Assembly (NCBI RefSeq): GCF_000699445.3
Contig: NC_067200.1
Span: 3,798,950-3,862,949 of the forward strand
DNA length: 64,000 nucleotides
Direction of reading: 5' to 3'
Source: Schistosoma haematobium
Taxonomy: Eukaryota > Platyhelminthes > Trematoda > Strigeidida > Schistosomatidae
Position numbers and translations under genes: made by a program. This document shows positions 12,601 through 24,600 of the stretch, piece by piece. Below the pieces are notes generated by a model. That model saw only the letters and a list, made by a program, of their open reading frames with translations. It did no database searches and was not told the DNA's origin. The stretch's first letter is position 1, and every line of letters starts with the position of its first letter.

Positions 12601-15600
12601 ATGTGTGCATTGACCACTTGACTCACGGTTTTCAATCAATCACCTTGTAGGTGCGAATCTAGGTGACAACAATGAAGAAGAAGAAAAGGAGGATTCTAAT
12701 GATGGTGGTAAGTGTCTCATAAATCATTTGCATCAATGTATATTCATATTGTTTTGACTATCTGACACACGTGTGAACCATCAGTCCGGTACAACTACAC
12801 ACAAACACTCTATTTATCTGACACACACACACACACATACATACATACATACATACACACACACAAGTGAACACGCACACATTGCGAAACACAATCACTC
12901 ACATTCACTGACTCGCTCACTAGATTACTCAATTATTAACACAATCACTCACTCAACCACTTCATATCACCTCTATTCTACACATACACAACCATCAAAT
13001 ATCACACATTAAACACATTTCACTATCAAATCAATCATTGCTTCAATCACATTCCTCCACATATAACACATTCCCTCTCCAACTAAACATATAGCCATAT
13101 AAACATAAACATATTTATATTCAAATCTACATGAATCCACGACATTCCCACTTCTCACATCACCATCGCTCACAATCTCCTTCTCCATTCACAACAACGT
13201 CGGTCGTCACACAATATTGCCGATTACTGCTCAGTCGCTCGCTCGTTCGGTCGATCGATCGATCGATCGGTCTCTCTGTCTCTCTCGCTCCCTTTCTCTC
13301 TCTCCCTCTCTCTGCCTCTCTATCAGCCTCACTGTCTTTCTGTCTCTTCCTCTGTTCGTCCACCGTCTGTGTTTCCACCTGACAAACTGTCTGACACACA
13401 TTGTCTCTCTCTGCACATTCACACTTGACAATTTCACAATCACACAACATTCATTGATCACTCGACACGCACAAGTCAATCTCATCTGATTACTTTCATT
13501 GTCGAGTGGAATATTCATGTGTGCATTGACCACTTGACTCACGGTTTTCAATCAATCACCTTGTAGGTGCGAATCTAGGTGACAACAATGAAGAAGAAGA
13601 AAAGGAGGATTCTAATGATGGTGGTAAGTGTCTCATAAATCATTTGCATCAATGTATATTCATATTGTTTTGACTATCTGACACACGTGTGAACCATCAG
13701 TCCGGTACAACTACACACAAACACTCTATTTATCTGACACATTCACACACACACACATACATACATACATACATACACACACACAAGTGAACACGCACAC
13801 ATTGCGAAACACAATCACTCACATTCACTGACTCGCTCACTAGATTACTCAATTATTAACACAATCACTCACTCAACCACTTCATATCACCTCTATTCTA
13901 CACATACACAACCATCAAATATCACACATTAAACACATTTCACTATCAAATCAATCATTGCTTCAATCACATTCCTCCACATATAACACATTCCCTCTCC
14001 AACTAAACATATAGCCATATAAACATAAACATATTTATATTCAAATCTACATGAATCCACGACATTCCCACTTCTCACATCACCATCGCTCACAATCTCC
14101 TTCTCCATTCACAACAACGTCGGTCGTCACACAATATTGCCGATTACTGCTCAGTCGCTCGCTCGTTCGGTCGATCGATCGATCGATCGGTCTCTCTGTC
14201 TCTCTCGCTCCCTTTCTCTCTCTCCCTCTCTCTGCCTCTCTATCAGCCTCACTGTCTTTCTGTCTCTTCCTCTGTTCGTCCACCGTCTGTGTTTCCACCT
14301 GACAAACTGTCTGACACACATTGTCTCTCTCTGCACATTCACACTTGACAATTTCACAATCACACAACATTCATTGATCACTCGACACGCACAAGTCAAT
14401 CTCATCTGATTACTTTCATTGTCGAGTGGAATATTCATGTGTGCATTGACCACTTGACTCACGGTTTTCAATCAATCACCTTGTAGGTGCGAATCTAGGT
14501 GACAACAATGAAGAAGAAGAAAAGGAGGATTCTAATGATGGTGGTAAGTGTCTCATAAATCATTTGCATCAATGTATATTCATATTGTTTTGACTATCTG
14601 ACACACGTGTGAACCATCAGTCCGGTACAACTACACACAAACGCTCTATTTATCTGACACATTCACACAAACACATACATACATACATACATACACACAC
14701 AAGTGAACACGCACACATTGCGAAACACAATCACTCACATTCACTGACTCGCTCACTAGATTACTCAATTATTAACACAATCACTCACTCAACCACTTCA
14801 TATCACCTCTATTCTACACATACACAACCATCAAATATCACACATTAAACACATTTCACTATCAAATCAATCATTGCTTCAATCACATTCCTCCACATAT
14901 AACACATTCCCTCTCCAACTAAACATATAGCCATATAAACATAAACATATTTATATTCAAATCTACATGAATCCACGACATTCCCACTTCTCACATCACC
15001 ATCGCTCACAATCTCCTTCTCCATTCACAACAACGTCGGTCGTCACACAATATTGCCGATTACTGCTCAGTCGCTCGCTCGTTCGGTCGATCGATCGATC
15101 GATCGGTCTCTCTGTCTCTCTCCCTTTCTCTCTCTCCCTCTCTCTGCCTCTCTATCAGCCTCACTGTCTTTCTGTCTCTTCCTCTGTTCGTCCACCGTCT
15201 GTGTTTCCACCTGACAAACTGTCTGACACACATTGTCTCTCTCTGCACATTCACACTTGACAATTTCACAATCACACAACATTCATTGATCACTCGACAC
15301 GCACAAGTCAATCTCATCTGATTACTTTCATTGTCGAGTGGAATATTCATGTGTGCATTGACCACTTGACTCACGGTTTTCAATCAATCACCTTGTAGGT
15401 GCGAATCTAGGTGACAACAATGAAGAAGAAGAAAAGGAGGATTCTAATGATGGTGGTAAGTGTCTCATAAATCATTTGCATCAATGTATATTCATATTGT
15501 TTTGACTATCTGACACACGTGTGAACCATCAGTCCGGTACAACTACACACAAACGCTCTATTTGACATTCTGACACATACACACATACATACATACATAC

Positions 15601-18600
15601 ATACATACATACACACACAAGTGAACACGCACACATTGCGAAACACAATCACTCACATTCACTGACTCGCTCACTAGATTACTCAATTATTAACACAATC
15701 ACTCACTCAACCACTTCATATCACCTCTATTCTACACATACACAACCATCAAATATCACACATTAAACACATTTCACTATCAAATCAATCATTGCTTCAA
15801 TCACATTCCTCCACATATAACACATTCCCTCTCCAACTAAACATATAGCCATATAAACATAAACATATTTATATTCAAATCTACATGAATCCACGACATT
15901 CCCACTTCTCACATCACCATCGCTCACAATCTCCTTCTCCATTCACAACAACGTCGGTCGTCACACAATATTGCCGATTACTGCTCAGTCGCTCGCTCGT
16001 TCGGTCGATCGATCGATCGATCGGTCTCTCTGTCTCTCTCGCTCTTTCTCTCTCTCCCTCTCTCTGCCTCTCTATCAGCCTCACTGTCTTTCTGTCTCTT
16101 CCTCTGTTCGTCCACCGTCTGTGTTTCCACCTGACAAACTGTCTGACACACATTGTCTCTCTCTGCACATTCACACTTGACAATTTCACAATCACACAAC
16201 ATTCATTGATCACTCGACACGCACAAGTCAATCTCATCTGATTACTTTCATTGTCGAGTGGAATATTCATGTGTGCATTGACCACTTGACTCACGGTTTT
16301 CAATCAATCACCTTGTAGGTGCGAATCTAGGTGACAACAATGAAGAAGAAGAAAAGGAGGATTCTAATGATGGTGGTAAGTGTCTCATAAATCATTTGCA
16401 TCAATGTATATTCATATTGTTTTGACTATCTGACACACGTGTGAACCATCAGTCCGGTACAACTACACACAAACGCTCTATTTATCTGACACATTCACAC
16501 AACATACACATACATACATACATATATACACACACAAGTGAACACGCACACATTGCGAAACACAATCACTCACATTCACTGACTCGCTCACTAGATTACT
16601 CAATTATTAACACAATCACTCACTCAACCACTTCATATCACCTCTATTCTACACATACACAACCATCAAATATCACACATTAAACACATTTCACTATCAA
16701 ATCAATCATTGCTTCAATCACATTCCTCCACATATAACACATTCCCTCTCCAACTAAACATATAGCCATATAAACATAAACATATTTATATTCAAATCTA
16801 CATGAATCCACGACATTCCCACTTCTCACATCACCATCGCTCACAATCTCCTTCTCCATTCACAACAACGTCGGTCGTCACACAATATTGCCGATTACTG
16901 CTCAGTCGCTCGCTCGTTCGGTCGATCGATCGATCGATCGGTCTCTCTGTCTCTCTCGCTCCTTTCTCTCTCTCCCTCTCTCTGCCTCTCTATCAGCCTC
17001 ACTGTCTTTCTGTCTCTTCCTCTGTTCGTCCACCGTCTGTGTTTCCACCTGACAAACTGTCTGACACACATTGTCTCTCTCTGCACATTCACACTTGACA
17101 ATTTCACAATCACACAACATTCATTGATCACTCGACACGCACAAGTCAATCTCATCTGATTACTTTCATTGTCGAGTGGAATATTCATGTGTGCATTGAC
17201 CACTTGACTCACGGTTTTCAATCAATCACCTTGTAGGTGCGAATCTAGGTGACAACAATGAAGAAGAAGAAAAGGAGGATTCTAATGATGGTGGTAAGTG
17301 TCTCATAAATCATTTGCATCAATGTATATTCATATTGTTTTGACTATCTGACACACGTGTGAACCATCAGTCCGGTACAACTACACACAAACGCTCTATT
17401 TATCTGACACACACACACATACATACATACATACATACATACATACATACACACACAAGTGAACACGCACACATTGCGAAACACAATCACTCACATTCAC
17501 TGACTCGCTCACTAGATTACTCAATTATTAACACAATCACTCACTCAACCACTTCATATCACCTCTATACTACACATACACAACCATCAAACATCACACA
17601 TTAAACACATTTCACTATCAAATCAATCATTGCTTCAATCACATTCCTCCACATATAACACATTCCCTCTCCAACTAAACATATAGCCATATAAACATAA
17701 ACATATTTATATTCAAATCTACATGAATCCACGACATTCCCACTTCTCACATCACCAGCGCTCACAATCTCCTTCTCCATTCACAACAACGTCGGTCGTC
17801 ACACAATATTGCCGATTACTGCTCAGTCGCTCGCTCGTTCGGTCGATCGATCGATCGATCGGTCTCTCTGTCTCTCTCGCTCCCTTTCTCTCTCTCCCTC
17901 TCTCTGCCTCTCTATCAGCCTCACTGTCTTTCTGTCTCTTCCTCTGTTCGTCCACCGTCTGTGTTTCCACCTGACAAACTGTCTGACACACATTGTCTCT
18001 CTCTGCACATTCACACTTGACAATTTCACAATCACACAACATTCATTGATCACTCGACACGCACAAGTCAATCTCATCTGATTACTTTCATTGTCGAGTG
18101 GAATATTCATGTGTGCATTGACCACTTGACTCACGGTTTTCAATCAATCACCTTGTAGGTGCGAATCTAGGTGACAACAATGAAGAAGAAGAAAAGGAGG
18201 ATTCTAATGATGGTGGTAAGTGTCTCATAAATCATTTGCATCAATGTATATTCATATTGTTTTGACTATCTGACACACGTGTGAACCATCAGTCCGGTAC
18301 AACTACACACAAACGCTCTATTTATCTGACACATTCACACAAACACATACATACATACATACATACATACATACATACATACATACATACACACACAAGT
18401 GAACACGCACACATTGCGAAACACAATCACTCACATTCACTGACTCGCTCACTAGATTACTCAATTATTAACACAATCACTCACTCAACCACTTCATATC
18501 ACCTCTATTATACACATACACAACCATCAAACATCACACATTAAACACATTTCACTATCAAATCAATCATTGCTTCAATCACATTCCTCCACATATAACA

Positions 18601-21600
18601 CATTCCCTCTCCAACTAAACATATAGCCATATAAACATAAACATATTTATATTCAAATCTACATGAATCCACGACATTCCCACTTCTCACATCACCAGCG
18701 CTCACAATCTCCTTCTCCATTCACAACAACGTCGGTCGTCACACAATATTGCCGATTACTGCTCAGTCGCTCGCTCGTTCGGTCGATCGATCGATCGATC
18801 GGTCTCTCTGTCTCTCTCGCTCCCTTTCTCTCTCTCCCTCTCTCTGCCTCTCTATCAGCCTCACTGTCTTTCTGTCTCTTCCTCTGTTCGTCCACCGTCT
18901 GTGTTTCCACCTGACAAACTGTCTGACACACATTGTCTCTCTCTGCACATTCACACTTGACAATTTCACAATCACACAACATTCATTGATCACTCGACAC
19001 GCACAAGTCAATCTCATCTGATTACTTTCATTGTCGAGTGGAATATTCATGTGTGCATTGACCACTTGACTCACGGTTTTCAATCAATCACCTTGTAGGT
19101 GCGAATCTAGGTGACAACAATTTATTTATTTATTTATTTTTTTGAACACATAAATATTGGTACAAGAGAGCGCCAATATATATGCGCCACACAAAGCAAT
19201 GGGAATTCGAAGAGAATTAGAAAGAAAAAAAATGAAAAAAAAACTAAGGAACGCAAAACAAAGAGATTAATGACGAAGAGGTACAATCAGAAGAAATCTT
19301 TCATTTAAGGAAGATACAACCACTTTTTATGAAGAAAGTAAAAGAAGGTTACAGCATGATCGCCACTGGCTTCTATTCTGAGCCATATCTGATAACGTCT
19401 CTAGCCACTGTGTAGCACCATCTCTCGGACCCCAGCCAGGGAGTCGTGAAGGACCAACACAAGCCAGTCCTTTGCAGCTTTCTTTCATGCCACGACACCA
19501 TGTCATGCACTGACCACCTCTCCGCTTTTTCCAACCAGTCCCAGAGTCGGCAAATAATGCACGTTGTGGAATTCTCTGGGACGACATTCGGAGAACATGT
19601 CCAAGCCACCGAAGTCGGTGTTTCAAGATGGTGACACCAATTGAGTTATCATCTCTGTGCCCGAACACACGATGCCGAACCTCTGCATTACTGACATGGT
19701 GTTGCCACTGAATGTCAGCAATCTTTCGGAGACTGCGATGATCGAACACAGAGAGTCCTCTAACGTCCTCAACTCGGAGAGACCAGGTTTCACAAGCATA
19801 GAGCAAAACTGCTCTCACCGACGCGTTGTAGATCCGACCTTTTACAACCAGACTAACATCACGAAGGCACCAAAGGTGGCCCAGATTGGCATACGCCGCT
19901 CTGGCTTTCACTATATGTGCATTGATCTCATCACTCACGCTACCACCAGCACTTATACAGCTACCCAGATACACGAACTTCTCAACTACTTCTATCTGCT
20001 CATCATCCAGGGTGAGTACAGGATTGGAATCCTGCCAGTCTTGTAGAAGTACTTTGTACTTCGAAGGTGCAAAGCACATACCATACCTACGGACACTGAT
20101 TGCCAACTGATTAAGTGAGGATTGCATGGCTTGGGCATTATCGCGCAGTAAGACAATATCGTCCGCATACTCAAGGTCGAGAAGTCTTTCTCCAGGCAAC
20201 AGATCCACACCACCATTACTTACATTCATCAGAGCTATTTCCAGAATGTCATCGATGGCAAAGTTGAAGAGGAATGGTGAGATTGGGCAACCCTGCCTAA
20301 CCCCACTGCTCGAATGGAACAATGGAGAAAGGTGGTTGTATGCCCTCACTCTGCCTGAGGTGTTTGTATATAGGGCTTTTAGGATGCTAATAAACTTCTC
20401 AGACACACCCTTCTTCAATAGACAATCCCAGAGAACAGTTCTGTCCAACGAATCGAAGGCAGCCCTAATGTCAAGAAACAATACGATTGTTGGCTTTTGA
20501 AAAGTATGGCGGTGTTCTAACATTTGGCGGAGGGTGAAGATATGATCAGTACATCCTCGACCAGAACGAAACGCAGCCTGCTCCTCGCGAGTCAATTTTT
20601 CTCGGATTTTGAACAACCTACGAAGAATGACGGAAGCCAATAGCTTGGACGCAATCGGAAGTAGACTTATCCCCGATAGTTGTTACAAGAACGACGTGAA
20701 GCCTTTTTAAAGATAGGGACAACTATCGACTCATTCCATGACGTTGGTACACTCTCTAGTTCCCAAACCTTTGTAAACAACGTCGTCAATTCCTTAGTCA
20801 AAAAGTCACCACCATCTTTAAAAAGAGCCGGAGGTAAGTCATCTGGGCCAGGTGATTTGTAACGCTTCAAGAGTTGGAGTTCCTTGCGGACTTCCTCCTC
20901 ATTTGGTGGATCAGTCGTCACCGGCCATGGAGGGCAGGACAGTCTGACCGATGTTGCCGGAGCAGCAGGCCAGTTGAACTGCCCTTCGAAAAATTCTGCC
21001 CATCGTCCAAGACGCCGATGGATGTTAGTGATTGGCATCCCATCATCCTCGCAGATTGTTTCACTCACACCAGACTTCTTGCTGCCAGTGGCTCGGATGA
21101 GTTGGAAGAGCTTCCGGTAGTTACCAGATGCAGCTGCTACTTCCAGCTCATTAGCACGCATCGACCACCAGGCTTCTCGGTATTTACGCAAGCTTTGCCC
21201 GATTTCCTTACGTAAAATCCTTCGTTTATGGTCAAACTCACGGTTACCCGGAGTAGACCGACGGGCTTCAATGAGTTGTAAGGAACCAGAAGAAACCCAG
21301 TGCTTAAAAGCGGGACGTTTCGCAAACCCACAACTGACTGTTCCCGCCATTTTCATGGCGTCATGCAATTGCAACCAATGCTCATCTATACTTTTCGGTG
21401 GAGTGGTAGCTAGCCTAGAGGCTAGCTCGGTTCGATACTTACTTGCAACAGAAGTTGCAACCAGCTTGCTAACATCAATCCGTTGATGGCGTTCACTTCG
21501 TTGTCCACTGAAAAGTAAGGCAAGATTGGCGCAGACCAAGGCATAGTCAGAGTCCAGATAGGTACTCCAAAAGGAGCGGCAGTCTTGTACACAACCACGC

Positions 21601-24600
21601 CAGCGGTAGCTGATCGCGATGTGATCAATCTGAGTCCAGGCTTGAGATGCAGAGGGAGGACGCCAGGTGGCACATCAGCGATGACTGTGCCGAAAGTTAG
21701 TGCTAGCCAGAAACAGGTTGTGGTCTGTGCACAGTTGCAGTATATGGTCCCCGTTATCTGACCTGCGACCAACGAGTCCCCATCGGCCACCTAAACGACT
21801 CTCTTCTGTGCCTAGACGCCCGACCTGAGCATTCAAGTCTCCTGCTAGTACTACAATATCTGTCGAACGCACTTTCTGGAGAAGAACAGATAACTGGTGG
21901 TAAAACTCATCCTTGATTGCATCCGGGCTGCAATCTGTCGGGGCATAGGCGGAGATGGCGAAAAGACATCGTTTCTCACGCCGATTTCTTCTCACTTTGA
22001 TGGAACTTTCTAATCTAACAGCACATAACCGACTGTTAATGGGGATCCAATCGACTAGTGCTGCCTCAGCTCTAGCGCTTAGTGTGACACCAACGCCAGC
22101 GAGACCAGACGAAGATGCCACAGGGTTCCCGGATAAGCGCACGTAAAACAAGCTTTTCGAAGCGACAGATGGAGATCGAATTTTTAGTACTTCGCCAGAG
22201 TCTTGAATACAGGTCTCGGATAGACAACAAACATCAATATTAAGACTTTCCAAAGACATAGCCAGCCCTATGTGTTGTCCGACCTGCATAAATGTGCGAA
22301 CGTTGAAGGCAGCCAGTTTGAATGGTGCACGTGGTTTCAGAAAATCTGCTTCAGTCCTCGTATTCGGTGGTAACATACAATTTTCAACCGGACAGTGACT
22401 CGAGAACGTTTAGATACAGTCGGAATTCCACAAAGACGAGCCGCTGTATAAGTATAAAAGAAGGTTAATAATGTGGAAAATAATAATAATAATGATAATA
22501 ATAACAATAATGACAATAATAGTAGTAATAATAATATTAGTATTAATAATGACAATAATTGTAGTGATCATAATTTGAATCAATTGATTGTTTTTCAAAG
22601 CGACAAAGGTAATTTCCATGGACATAGAGTTCATCATTTGTGTGTGGGCTGTGATACTGCCCGGGTGCCCAAACCGAAGCAGGTGGTTATCTTAGGGGGC
22701 CACTCCCCGAGCCTTTGACCTAAAGGTCTAACCCACAAGGCAGTGGAGCATCGTAAGGAGATGCAGTCCCATGGTAGCCTGTGACCAACGATTGGTTCAT
22801 ACGCCATTCGTTCCCGCAGGATACTGGAGCCCATGTGCACCATTGGTTTGGAATCCGGTTAGAGCGCCGGACATTCGCTTTTCGTCCTCTCATTTTCGTA
22901 AACAACACCCCAGCCACGAGAAGGCAATGAGTAGGACTTCCCTGGCAGAGGCTGTATACGCGTGGAATATTCATGTGTGCATTGACCACTTGACTCACGG
23001 TTTTCAATCAATCACCTTGTAGGTGCGAATCTAGGTGACAACAATGAAGAAGAAGCAAAGGAGGATTCTAATGATGGTGGTAAGTGTCTCATAAATCATT
23101 TGCATCAATGTATATTCATATTGTTTTGACTATCTGACACACGTGTGAACCATCAGTCCGGTACAACTACACACAAACGCTCTATTTATCTGACACATTC
23201 ACACAAACACATACATACATACATATATACACACACAAGTGAACACGCACACATTGCGAAACACAATCACTCACATTCACTGACTCGCTCACTAGATTAC
23301 TCAATTATTAACACAATCACTCACTCAACCACTTCATATCACCTCTATTCTACACATACACAACCATCAAACATCACACATTAAACACATTTCACTATCA
23401 AATCAATCATTGCTTCATTCACATTCCTCCACATATAACACATTCCCTCTCCAACTAAACATATAGCCATATAAACATAAACATATTTATATTCAAATCT
23501 ACATGAATCCACGACATTCCCACCTCACATCACCAGCGCTCACAATCTCCTTCTCCATTCACAACAACGTCGGTCGTCACACAATATTGCCGATTACTGC
23601 TCGGTCGGTCTGTCTGTCTCTCTCTGTCTGTCTGACAGTCTATCCGCCTCACTGTCTTTCTGTCTGTTCGTCCACCGTCTGTGTTTCCACCTGACAAACT
23701 GTCTGACACACATTGTCTCTCTCTCTGCACATTCACACTTGACAATTTCACAATCACACAACATTCATTGATCACTCGACACGCACAAGTCAATCTCATT
23801 TGATCACTTTCATTGTCGAGTGGAATATTCATGTGTGCATTGACCACTTGACTCACGGTTTTCAATCAATCACCTTGTAGATATCAATGAAGGTGATCCT
23901 GTTCGCGAAATTGCTGTGGATATTATTGTTGAAGGTGAGGATGCGATGTTTTATTTGTGTCAATTTTTATTGATGCTCCTTTTCTTTTCTTTGTTTACTT
24001 ATATTTCATTTGTTTTTTCCGCAATTTAATCGATAATTGTTTGTTTTTTTCAATACATATTGGTATATGCTTTATTAGCCTGACACATTCAATGTTATAC
24101 GTACACTCTGATGTTTATCATTTGTTCTTGGCTTCGAGTTTTACTTCATACATCTATGTATCTGTTTATATTTTAGATATTCCACGTTCTTTATTTCTAT
24201 TTACTGTTGCTTTAATATTTTTTCCTTCACGTTCTCATTGTCACAGATTTTCTTTTTGTTTCTCTCGATCTGGCTTCTTATGAAATCTTGTTTTGTTTCT
24301 ATCTTAATTCTTATGAATTTCTTATGTTTTACTCTTGTTTATTTATTAAATATGCTTGTCAAATCCTTCAAACTGGTTTATTGTTTATTTTATTTTATTT
24401 TTTTTGTATATTTTCATCTTTTACAGTCTTCTTTTCTTTTCATTTTTATACTTTTTTCTTTTGTCTTTTCCTGTATACTTCTTTCTTTTCTCTTAATTTG
24501 TCTTTGCAATTTTTTTTTGCCAGTCCTGTTATATTGATAGTTGCTATTGTATTATACACATAATTCTTAAATCTATTTTCGCTTTTTACATAATTTTTTG

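Larger units (their letters stand above)
19122..22961 (-). mobile_element. Nearly complete RTE-type non-LTR retrotransposon inserted in the exon array
   Basis: On the minus strand the element runs from 22961 to a 3' tail of (AAAT)n at about 19122. Order: 5' region also found in short dispersed derivatives (22961-22600), a TAA-rich stretch, an apurinic-type endonuclease (FNVRTF, LAGDLNAQVG), then reverse transcriptase with GVRQGCPISPFLF and catalytic YADD, then a C-terminal region ending near 19327. Endonuclease plus RT, no gag-like ORF, and a short-repeat 3' tail fit the RTE clade (schistosome SR2-like). One in-frame TGA and one frameshift break the ORF. Flanks carry an ~84-bp direct duplication (19038-19121 and 22962-23045). 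Confidence 0.9.
6831..23880 (+). repeat. Tandem array of ~0.9-kb units, each carrying one 57-nt exon
   Basis: Units are nearly identical. Successive exon starts lie 874, 902, 929, 924, 918, 924, 916, 920, 912, 920, 918, 922 and 940 bp apart. Each unit contains, in order: a TCACACAATATTGCCG block; a (GATC)n and CT-rich tract; conserved intronic sequence ending TCACCTTGTAG; the exon; GTAAGTGTCTC; a (CA)n/(CATA)n microsatellite; and about 400 bp of C/A-rich sequence. Length differences come mostly from the microsatellite. Homology to the unit stops exactly at the acceptor of the different 54-nt exon at 23881. One unit is split by a LINE at 19122-22961. Assemblies often collapse such arrays, so true copy number may differ. 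Confidence 0.95.

Noticed and set aside
8608..19083. Repeated ~106-codon minus-strand ORFs (starting MKTVSQVVNAHMNIP) and ~83-90-codon plus-strand ORFs in each array unit
   Set aside because: They lie in introns of the array gene, run through low-complexity CT/GATC tracts, change frame with microsatellite length between units, and are kept only because the units are near identical.
6831..23880. CRISPR-like or satellite-only reading of the regular repeats
   Set aside because: Units are ~0.9 kb without unique spacers, and each contains a properly spliced, phase-compatible exon, so a gene-internal array explains them.
24238..24563. Hydrophobic Phe/Leu-rich ORFs resembling membrane proteins
   Set aside because: T-rich intron between two supported exons; the frames follow from composition.
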